Assembly (NCBI RefSeq): GCF_014650455.1
Contig: NZ_BMUZ01000009.1
Location: 124,001 to 188,000, forward strand
Direction: 5' to 3'
Length of the DNA stretch: 64,000 nucleotides
Source of the DNA: Streptomyces xanthochromogenes
GTDB taxonomy: Bacteria; Actinomycetota; Actinomycetes; Streptomycetales; Streptomycetaceae
Under the pieces are notes generated by a model. That model had not been told where the DNA came from. It saw only the letters and a list, made by a program, of their open reading frames with translations, and ran no database searches. Positions 35,301 to 41,593 of this stretch are shown here, piece after piece; the first letter of the stretch is position 1; each line of letters begins with the position of its first letter. A program made the translations under genes and the position numbers.

Positions 35301-38300
35301 AGCAAGACCGAAAAGATCAAGGGTAGCGGCCAGGGCTACGACACGGTCAGCTCCGTCCCCAGCACCTGCGGCCCGCTCAAGACCGCGCTCTGCTATGACC
35401 AGTACGGCAGGACACTGGCATCGTCGGACGCCTACGGGAAGATCACGACCACAGCCTTCACCCCGGCTGCCGGTGAACCCGCCACAAAGAAGTTGGACAC
35501 CAACCCCCTGGGCCATACCGTGACCACTCTGCTGGATCCGCAGCGAGGGCAGCCGACGCAGGTCACCGACGCCAACGGCAAGGTCACCACCAACGCCTAC
35601 GACGGCCTCGGCCGTGTCACCAAGACCTGGATCCCCACGCGTTCAGCGAGCGAGTACCGCAACTCGCCCAACTACACGTTCGACTACCTGATCCGCAACG
35701 ACGCCCCCAACGTCGTCACCAGCACGAAGCTCACGCACGACGACGCACGAGAAACCACCTACACCTTCTACGACGGCCTCCTGCGCCCCCGGGAGACCCA
35801 GACAGAGTCCCCCGACCGCTCCGGCCGACTCATCACCGAGATGTTCTACAACACCCGTGGTGAGACCAACCGATCCTCCGGGACCTACTACGCGACGGGC
35901 AAGGCCGAACCCGTACTGGTGACCGGCGCCGAGTCCTCGGACTACCCGGCCTCCGCCGAGACCATCTTCGACGGCGCCGGCCGCACCGTGGCCTCGATCA
36001 GCAAGCGATTCGGCGACGAGATAACCCGCAGCACCACGCGCTATACGGGTGACACCACCACCATCGTCCCGCCCAGGGGCGGCACCACCACCACAACCGT
36101 CGTGGACGCTCTGGGCCGCACCATCGAGCAGAGGCAGTACACCGACGCGGACAGCAAGAACTTCCAGTCCACGCTGTATACGTACAACAGCCTCGGACGC
36201 CTGGAACAGCTCACCGACCCGTCCGGCGCCAAGTGGACCTACCGGTATGACACACGCGGCCGCCAGACACACGTCGTGGATCCCGACAAGGGCGCGTCCG
36301 ACACCGTCTATGACCAGGGCGACCGTGCCACCGACGTCACCGACGCCCGCGGCATCACCCTGCACACCGACTACGACGCTCTCGGACGGCCCACCGCGCG
36401 GAAGAAGGACACGGCCACGCTGGCCACCTGGACCTACGACACCGCGGCCAAGGGCAAACCCGCGAAGACAACTCGGTACGACGGCACCAATGCCTTCACC
36501 TCCGAGGTCAAAAGCTACGACGACCTCTACAACCCCAATGACACCGCCGTGACGGTGCCTGCCAGCGAAGGCAAGCTGGCCGGCACCTACGAGTGGTACG
36601 CCCAGTACAACGCCAACAGCAACCAGCTCACCGATCTCTACCAGCCCGCCCTCGCCGACCTGCCTGAGGAGACCGTCAACACCAGCTACACGGCCGTTCA
36701 CGGACTGCCCAACACGGCGCACGCCGGCAACGACCCGCTGCTCTCGGACGTCACCTACGACCACTACGGCCGCGCCACCCGCCTGGAGTACGGCGCCTTC
36801 GGCCAGCACGTATGGTCCACGACCGAGTACGACGACCACACGGGCCGCCCCAACCGCGTCATCACCGACAAGGACACCGCACCCAAGCGCGTCGACGACA
36901 CCAAATACACCTACGACCCGGCCGGCAACATCACCTCGATAGCCACCGCCATCGGCCAGGACGCAGCCCGCACCACCGACACCCAGTGCTTCACCACCGA
37001 TGCCCTCCAGCGCATCACAGAAGCCTGGACCAACACCGGCGAACAGTGCGCCAGCGCACCATCAGCCGCCGCGGTCGGCGGCCAGGACGCCTACTGGACC
37101 AGCTACAGCTACGACCCCGTAGGCAACCGCAAGACCGAGAGTCAACACGCGACTGCTTCAGGACCGTCCTCTGAGATCACGCGCACATACGCAACCTCCG
37201 ACGTCGGGAAGCACAACCTGACCAAGGTCACGCAATCAGGCCCCAGGGCCCACGACGAGACCTTCACGTATGACGCAGACGGCAACACCACAACCCGCTC
37301 CATCGGGCCGGGCACGCAAACCCTGACCTGGGATGACGAAGGACACCTCAGGACCCTCACAGACGGCAGCAACACCAGCAGCTACCTGTACGACAGCGAC
37401 GGACAGCGCCTCATCCGACGCGACTCCACTGGCGTCACCCTCTACCTCCCCGGCGGAAACGAACTCCACGCCGACCAAGGCGGCCGCGTCACGGGCACGC
37501 GCTACTACAGCGCCGCAGGAGAGACCGTCGCCATGCGCACCGGCGGCAAACTCACCTACCTCCTCGACGACCACCAAGGCACCGTCAACAGCCAGATCTC
37601 AGCCGACGCCGCCCAGAGCGTCACTCGCCGTAAAGCCACCATCTTCGGTGCAACCCGGGGCGACCAGCCCACGAACTGGACCGGAGACAAGGGATTCGTC
37701 GGGGGCACCAAGGACGCCGACAGTGGCCTCACCCATCTTGGCGCACGGGAGTACGACCCAATGACGGGTCGCTTCATCTCCGTCGACCCAGTCCTCGTAC
37801 CGGAAAAACCGCAATCCCTAAACGGATACAACTACGCCGAGAACAATCCCGTAACCCAGAAGGACCCCACGGGCCTAAACGCAATGCGCAAGTGCTCCGA
37901 CGACTGCGGAGCGCAAGACATATTCGAAGATGAATATGTGGCGCCGAACATTGTACAGGGAGAAACATGGAGCGGGAAATACGGGAAGAAGTGGCCGAAG
38001 GATAATAGACCCCCCAGGGGGGGAAGAAAGTCCATACTGGGCGAACTAGTGACGACCACACCAGTACGGCCCATATTCGGTGGAATTCTTGGAATCCTGA
38101 GCCAACTCGACAAGACTATTAATATCGATTGGTGGAAGTTTATAAACCTCAGCAAGCCTGACCGACTCTCCGAGGACGAATACAAGAACCTGGTAGCGAA
38201 CTGCCAGTCGTCGTACGGCCTAGCAATCACTGACTGCGCTAACCTCCCGGTACTTATCGTGGACGGAAAAAGCACTCCAGAGATTGCCATCAATGACCAG

Positions 38301-38612
38301 TCGGCAATTGACGCCGGACACCCATTCATGCTCCATCGGAATAGGGGAGGTAAGGAGATCGACCGCAATCGCGAGTTGGCCGGTTGCATGGCCGCCTGGA
38401 AGTCACCCGGCAGCTGCGATGAGTACCCGTTCGCCAGTAGTATGGAAGGTGGGATCGGCGCCCAAACTAGAGGCGTACCCGAGTGGGAGCAGAGACAGCA
38501 AGGAACAGAACTCTCAGCCTTCCTCACCTCAAACAAGGTCAAGGCAGGGGATCCCTACCTTGTCGCCGTAATCAACGTTCGTCGAGTAAAGGGCGGCTAC
38601 GCCGCACCGTAG
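32325..38612 (+). CDS. secreted Rhs/YD-repeat polymorphic toxin with NucA/NucB-type DNase tip
   Basis: This protein of about 2095 residues has a signal segment (MRALAVSAAAAIMVGVLP) and an SpvB-like N-terminal shell (FNWSYPISVPSVPGSLLPAL). Many YD repeats follow from about 950 to 1770 (TYDALGRPT-type units), ending in the Rhs core (GAREYDPMTGRFISVDP, NGYNYAENNPV, DPTGLN at about 1852). The 243-residue tip carries GKSTPEIAIND, NRELAGC, then SCDEYPFASSMEGG (Cys at about 2031) and VPEWEQRQQGTEL, the conserved pattern of NucA/NucB DNases. The tip is more AT-rich than the shell, as expected for exchanged toxin modules. GTG 32325 is preferred over ATG 32307 because AAGGGG is 6 bases upstream. A probable immunity gene follows after 12 bases. 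Confidence 0.88.
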   Translation: MSRFGMRALAVSAAAAIMVGVLPTMSVAQGKDPGLPGLKQPRAVPVERAQPGGMKRKDAAATPWKKPEVTWPSAGTAEVDLAPGGADAKRDLRSAERPTAKKRAGSLPVSVTTGTGSQGFNQTDPAKVQVRIADRAAAQKAGVNGLLLSVSRTDNSTRPGSTQVEVDYTAFKGAYGGDWASRLRLVELPACALTTPDEAKCRVGTPLVTTNNTKANTLSANVGLAGAAPMFARSAASGATVLAATAGSSGGSGDYKATPLAASGAWSAGGSGGAFNWSYPISVPSVPGSLLPALGLNYSSQAVDGKTAASNSQSGWLGDGWSMEPGFIERRYKPCVDDKTGSTNTSKVGDQCWYNDNATLSLNGKNTELVYDKTTGWHPADDSGEKVEKLTGADNGDKGTAGANGEGGAGEHWKITTPDGTQYFFGLNKLPGWRADNPDTKDKVDPDPVTNSTWTVPVFGNQSGEPCYNASFASAWCQQAWRWQLDYVVDLHGNAMSYYWNTETNNYGRNVTESTGKATRTSYVRGGWLDHIDYGLRSDSVYTAKAMGQVKFDVDERCLTTCGSFDEANRLNWPDVPFDLYCKDGATECEGQFSPTFWTRKRLTNITTRVLSGGAYSDVDSWALDQNFATDAGDGISYPMWLKSIKRTGKAGGNTTPVPPVTFIGQGKPNRVDKTGDGLAPYIRLRMSQITTESGATIGVDYLDSDCTAATLPPADGTNTTRCFPVKWHFENENAKQDWFNSYVVQRVIEGDNLATTPDTVTEYSYLGGAKWAKSTDEFTKPEDRTFSVARGYERVQTRKGAGKEQRTLTETRYFRGIDGAAVKDSADVSVTDREQFAGMKRETATYNGDGGDLVSATSYTPWRSGSTTSRTRTGLPDLQAFHTGTEKESTRTTVSDGTRTTELIRHYDSYGMPDTVSQSGDTGKSGDEQCTTTTYVRNTAIWLLDTVSQTKTVALPCDKAVGAASDTTIDDTRTYYDNHTDVTTAPTKGDVSKTEKIKGSGQGYDTVSSVPSTCGPLKTALCYDQYGRTLASSDAYGKITTTAFTPAAGEPATKKLDTNPLGHTVTTLLDPQRGQPTQVTDANGKVTTNAYDGLGRVTKTWIPTRSASEYRNSPNYTFDYLIRNDAPNVVTSTKLTHDDARETTYTFYDGLLRPRETQTESPDRSGRLITEMFYNTRGETNRSSGTYYATGKAEPVLVTGAESSDYPASAETIFDGAGRTVASISKRFGDEITRSTTRYTGDTTTIVPPRGGTTTTTVVDALGRTIEQRQYTDADSKNFQSTLYTYNSLGRLEQLTDPSGAKWTYRYDTRGRQTHVVDPDKGASDTVYDQGDRATDVTDARGITLHTDYDALGRPTARKKDTATLATWTYDTAAKGKPAKTTRYDGTNAFTSEVKSYDDLYNPNDTAVTVPASEGKLAGTYEWYAQYNANSNQLTDLYQPALADLPEETVNTSYTAVHGLPNTAHAGNDPLLSDVTYDHYGRATRLEYGAFGQHVWSTTEYDDHTGRPNRVITDKDTAPKRVDDTKYTYDPAGNITSIATAIGQDAARTTDTQCFTTDALQRITEAWTNTGEQCASAPSAAAVGGQDAYWTSYSYDPVGNRKTESQHATASGPSSEITRTYATSDVGKHNLTKVTQSGPRAHDETFTYDADGNTTTRSIGPGTQTLTWDDEGHLRTLTDGSNTSSYLYDSDGQRLIRRDSTGVTLYLPGGNELHADQGGRVTGTRYYSAAGETVAMRTGGKLTYLLDDHQGTVNSQISADAAQSVTRRKATIFGATRGDQPTNWTGDKGFVGGTKDADSGLTHLGAREYDPMTGRFISVDPVLVPEKPQSLNGYNYAENNPVTQKDPTGLNAMRKCSDDCGAQDIFEDEYVAPNIVQGETWSGKYGKKWPKDNRPPRGGRKSILGELVTTTPVRPIFGGILGILSQLDKTINIDWWKFINLSKPDRLSEDEYKNLVANCQSSYGLAITDCANLPVLIVDGKSTPEIAINDQSAIDAGHPFMLHRNRGGKEIDRNRELAGCMAAWKSPGSCDEYPFASSMEGGIGAQTRGVPEWEQRQQGTELSAFLTSNKVKAGDPYLVAVINVRRVKGGYAAP

Positions 38613-38624
38613 AAGGAGACCCCT

Positions 38625-39056
38625 ATGGGCAAGCTGGTATTGAAACGCCATCTTTCGACGCAGCACGGACTGGTGGCGTTCCAGGACTACGAAACCGAAG
38701 ATAACCCCGTCGCCGAAACCGGCAACGAGGTGACCATTTCCCTTCCTGGCAAAATCTTTGTCGCAACACAGAATGACTCGGCTGGAGATGTCGAAGCGCG
38801 CGTCTATGTAGGCGAACCCAACATGCCGAACGGGCGACTCGTGCTAGAACATGCCATGGTTTTCCGCTCATCTTTTCTGTCGATCACCCGCATCGGGGAT
38901 TTCGAAGAAGAGGATCTCTTCATGCCCCGCACAGGCAAGTGGAACGTGCGGGTTTTTGTGGAAGGTAAGCCTCATCCGCATACGGTAGCTCTTTGCCTCG
39001 ACGAAGCGGAATGGCTTGCCGCAGGCGGAGAGATCAAAACAGTCTCCGTAGAGTAA
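38625..39056 (+). CDS. putative immunity protein of the Rhs-NucA/NucB toxin
   Basis: This 143-residue protein has no signal peptide. It is predicted beta-rich (VTISLPGKIFVATQN, VEARVYVGEP, GKWNVRVFVEG) with an acidic cluster (FEEEDLF) that could mimic DNA or bind a basic nuclease. AAGGAG at 38613-38618 gives an ideal start. The position immediately after the toxin tip, on the same strand and with similarly lowered GC, is that of a cognate immunity gene. Its size and layout resemble the ComJ/Nin inhibitor that partners NucA in Bacillus, but homology cannot be shown by eye. Confidence 0.7.
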   Translation: MGKLVLKRHLSTQHGLVAFQDYETEDNPVAETGNEVTISLPGKIFVATQNDSAGDVEARVYVGEPNMPNGRLVLEHAMVFRSSFLSITRIGDFEEEDLFMPRTGKWNVRVFVEGKPHPHTVALCLDEAEWLAAGGEIKTVSVE

Positions 39057-39129
39057 CTGCTCTTACATCGAACGGCCGCCGGTTTTTCTGGGCTGACCTC
39101 CGATCGGAAATAGAGTCGGCGTTCGAGTA

Positions 39130-39157
39130 GGGGGGCCACCGAGGCGGGTGGCCCCCC
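39130..39157 (+). terminator. terminator of the toxin-immunity unit
   Basis: A perfect 11-bp stem pairs 39130-39140 (GGGGGGCCACC) with 39147-39157 around a 6-base loop, followed by GTTACCTTCTT. It ends the Rhs-immunity transcript. Confidence 0.85.
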
Positions 39158-39417
39158 GTTACCTTCTTCGTGGCTCCGCAAATGGGGCTACGTGCCGGCT
39201 ACCTTGAGTTGTCGTCACACCACGAGCTGGTTTCAGGTGGCGAGTGAGCCACGCAGAAAGCTCGGCCGGGTAATCCCAGCCGAGCCTTCTAATTGAGCGC
39301 CATTTGAATTATTGGGCGTTGTAAGATTCTGGGTGCCCACGCGCAGCGCCGACCAGTTAGAGGTCTCCCTCAGGTACTACCGGTGAGGATCAGTTTGTGC
39401 TCTTCCGGCGGTCATAG
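39158..39417. other. intergenic DNA with a second hairpin
   Basis: No gene is visible. GCTCGGC (39260-39266) can pair with GCCGAGC (39279-39285), flanked by AA and CTT, a possible terminator for either strand. The GC content is lower than the chromosome average. Confidence 0.45.
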
Positions 39418-39672
39418 TCAGACGCGGGGCAGCGGATACGGTGCCGCCTCGTACTTCGGCGGCCGCGTATAGCCAAGAAGCCAGCCGAAGCGCGCAGACA
39501 GGTGCTCCTCGGCGAAACGGAAGACCGCGTAGTAGGCGAAGGAAGCCACGGGCGTGAGGACTCCGGTCACGGCCGTCTCATCGAGGTCGATGCCATGCCG
39601 TAGAGCCACGGCGATGAGCCAGCCGACTGCGACCGGCACCCCCGTGCGCAGCAGTGAGGCGTACACGTTCAT
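39418..39672 (-). CDS. small membrane protein, possible holin
   Basis: This 84-residue protein has two hydrophobic segments (VAVGWLIAVAL and GVLTPVASFAYYAVFRF) and a short charged tail ending PLPRV. AAGGAG precedes its ATG. It follows the amidase gene by 30 bases on the same strand. An amidase-plus-small-membrane-protein pair is the arrangement of many actinophage lysis modules, so a holin-like role is inferred from context. Confidence 0.6.
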   Translation of the reverse strand: MNVYASLLRTGVPVAVGWLIAVALRHGIDLDETAVTGVLTPVASFAYYAVFRFAEEHLSARFGWLLGYTRPPKYEAAPYPLPRV

Positions 39673-39702
39673 GTGGTGGTGCTCCTTGTTCTGGGGGTGG
39701 GG

Positions 39703-40506
39703 TCAGCTGAAGAGTCGGCGCCAGGTTTCCGGGCCGGGGTAGCCGTCGGCGTCGGAGCCGGTCCAGCCCTGGGCGCGCTGGAAGTCCTCGGTGTTCTGGC
39801 GGTCGGCCTCACCCCAGTCCCGGGAGGGGCCGACCTTGTAGTGGCGGCCGTATCCCTTGCGTACGAGCTGCTGGCCGGGAAGAAGAATCGAGTCGTTGAC
39901 CTTGCCGTTCCCGAACGCCGAGGCGCCGGGGAACGCAGGAAGGCTCGGGGTCGGCTTTCCGCCGGAGGAGCCGCCGTTGAGGTAGCGCGCGACGCGGGCG
40001 CGGAAGTCGTTCATGAAGAAGGAGGGGTCGGGCTTGCCCGGCTGCCATTCCTTGTGGCCGATCACGGACCGCTGACTCCAGCCACGCGCCCGGCACAGCG
40101 CGGCGGCCCAGCGCGCGGCCGCGTCCACCTGGGCCTCGGGCCACGTGTCCCTGCCGTCACCCGTGTTGATCAGCTCGGTGCCGTAGAAACGGCTGTTGCC
40201 GTCGGTGTTCACCTCGTTGTCGGCGGGCAGGGCCCGTTCGTCGATGACGGCCTGGAGGACGTCGTCGTCGCCAAGGCCGGCATGGTTCGCCCGGCCCCAG
40301 CCGACCATGTTGCAGGTGCCTGCCTTGTCGATCACGGTGTGGCACAGCGGGCCCGGCAGGCCGGAGTAGCCGGCGTAGCAGAGGTCGACCATCTGAGCCT
40401 GGCTGGAGTAGTCGCCGGTGTGATGGATCACGACACCGTTCATCGGACCCCAGGAGCCGTGGCCCGCTCGGGCTGACGACTCAGCCGACCCGCTTCGGCC
40501 CTGCAA
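39703..40506 (-). CDS. N-acetylmuramoyl-L-alanine amidase with peptidoglycan-binding domain, phage-endolysin-like
   Basis: This protein of up to 267 residues has an Amidase_2 domain (about 20-165): GVVIHHTGDYSS with the first zinc His, TVIDKAGTCNMVGWGRANHAG, FYGTELINTGDG and SVIGHKEWQPGKPDPSF with later zinc ligands. A C-terminal peptidoglycan-binding repeat ends YPGPETWRRLFS. The first codons before GPMNGVVIHHT do not match the usual start of these enzymes; the start could be TTG 40506 or ATG 40443 (with CTGGGG upstream), and the N-terminus may have been eroded. It lies about 100 bases from the right att copy and is followed by a small membrane protein. Confidence 0.8.
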   Translation of the reverse strand: MQGRSGSAESSARAGHGSWGPMNGVVIHHTGDYSSQAQMVDLCYAGYSGLPGPLCHTVIDKAGTCNMVGWGRANHAGLGDDDVLQAVIDERALPADNEVNTDGNSRFYGTELINTGDGRDTWPEAQVDAAARWAAALCRARGWSQRSVIGHKEWQPGKPDPSFFMNDFRARVARYLNGGSSGGKPTPSLPAFPGASAFGNGKVNDSILLPGQQLVRKGYGRHYKVGPSRDWGEADRQNTEDFQRAQGWTGSDADGYPGPETWRRLFS

Positions 40507-40538
40507 GTATCACGTCGGCGGGCACCCGGTACGCCCAT

Positions 40539-40556
40539 GTGCCCGAGCAGTGCCCG
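40539..40556 (+). repeat. GTGCCCG repeat pair near the right element end
   Basis: GTGCCCG occurs at 40539-40545 and 40550-40556, an 11-base period. It echoes the pair at 24326-24342 in the same orientation at the other end of the element. Confidence 0.35.
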
Positions 40557-40577
40557 ACTGCACGTGCTGCGAGCCTT

Positions 40578-41432
40578 TCACCTGCGGGAACTCGTCCCCA
40601 ACCCCTGCCAGAGAAAGGGGTTGGACCAGCCGCCCGTCCATACGGTGGGGAACGGAGCCGCTAGCCCTGCGAGTTGGCCGTCCACCTTGATCCGCACCTC
40701 GCGGTTGGGCCCGGCCGCGGCCTTGCAGGAGTACGGGGCGGGTTCGGGCACGGCCAGGTACCAGAACTCCTCGCAGCCGCCGCCCGAGCCGGTCGCGTAG
40801 ACCTCGGCCACGACGCGTTCCGTGTTGCGCGACGTGGTGACCTGCGCGGCATCCAGCGGGAGCACGGTGTCGGGGGTCGCGGCGGCGGGAGTGCGGCGGT
40901 CGGCGGCGTAGAAGGTGAGGGTCACCTTGACGTCGATGACGCCGGTGTAGGTGTCGTCGACGGTGTTGCCGATGAGCATCTCCACGGGCTGGGCGGAGCG
41001 GAGGACGGGGCTGTAGCGGGTGACGTCCTTCTCGACGTTCCAGGCAATGCCGTCCACCGAGGGCTCCGGCGTGGAGGTGCGCAGCACCTCGGTGCCGCCC
41101 ACGTGGAGGTAGCCGAGCCGGTCGTACTGACGACCCTTGACCTTGCCGTCGAGGCGGAGCACCACCTTGCTCCAGCGGTCGCCGCAGCCCCTGGGCGGGG
41201 TGTAACTCCCCCGGTACGGCGTGAAGTCGCGGAACTGGGCCTCGGCCAGGGTGACTTGGCAGGACTTGGTGTGCGGCTTCGCCACCGGCGGCGCCGCGGT
41301 CAGCGGGTCGTGCCAGTCGGTGCCGAACTCGGCGGGCGGGGCGTCGGCCGCGTGGGCCGGGCCCGCGCCGAGCAGCAGTCCGGCGGCCAGCGTGAGGCCG
41401 CCGAGCATGGACATGATCCTTCGTCGTCTCAT
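40578..41432 (-). pseudogene. PNGase A-type amidase, N-terminal half (5' fragment split by insertion)
   Basis: This 284-residue frame has a signal peptide (MSMLGGLTLAAGLLLGAGPAHA). The N-terminal domain of peptide:N-glycanase A follows: AAPPVAKPHTKSCQVTL, GCGDRWSKVVLRLDGKV, LRTSTPEPSVDGIAW, GSGGGCEEFWYLAVP and TVWTGGWSNPFLW. After that Trp (40608-40610) the last nine codons are element DNA. The continuation YVVPAPRAFD is at 24184 downward. The intact enzyme would release N-glycans from glycopeptides outside the cell. Truncation removes half the catalytic region, so the product should be inactive. Confidence 0.9.
40608..40622. other. right attachment-site copy
   Basis: CCAGAGAAAGGGGTT marks the right junction. 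It matches the left copy at 13 of 15 positions. Chromosomal amidase coding sequence lies to the right. Confidence 0.7.
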
Positions 41433-41548
41433 GGGTCAGGAGTGAAGCGCGAGCGCGGCCGGGGCGCCAGACCCGGAGCCCGGGCCATGGCGGGTTCCGG
41501 GCCCCAACGCGGAAAAATCGATTGAAATCAGCAACAGGAAAGAGCGAA

Positions 41549-41580
41549 CCTTGCACGGCTTCCACCCCTCGATGCAAGGA
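41549..41580 (+). promoter_or_regulatory. hairpin overlapping the ribosome-binding site of the ABC exporter
   Basis: CCTTGCA (41549-41555) is complementary to TGCAAGG (41573-41579). The 3' arm contains the AAGGA that serves ATG 41594, so folding would hide the ribosome-binding site. The stem is only 7 bp with a 17-base loop. Confidence 0.3.
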
Positions 41581-41593
41581 ACCCCGGGACGCC

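Larger units (their letters stand above)
24185..40622. mobile_element. 16.4-kb integrated element inside a PNGase A gene
   Basis: The ends are CCAGAGAGACGGGTT (24185-24199) and CCAGAGAAAGGGGTT (40608-40622), 15-mers differing at two positions and sharing CCAGAGA. Both lie inside the Leu-Trp codons where the amidase gene is interrupted, and recombination between them restores the frame exactly (825 plus 783 bases). The interior holds gene fragments, an IS630-type element, an Rhs toxin locus and a phage-like amidase/membrane-protein pair. No integrase, excisionase, replication or conjugation gene is visible, so it is probably a reduced prophage or integrative element that is no longer self-mobile. 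Confidence 0.8.

Noticed and set aside
24185..40622. Integrase or excisionase gene within the element
   Set aside because: I searched all frames by eye for tyrosine integrase (R..HxxR..Y), serine recombinase (YxRxSxxR-like) and excisionase-like patterns and found none.
40578..41432. Independent secreted protein gene
   Set aside because: It ends abruptly at the conserved NPFLW of the PNGase A fold and its exact continuation is at 24184, so it is better explained as a split gene.
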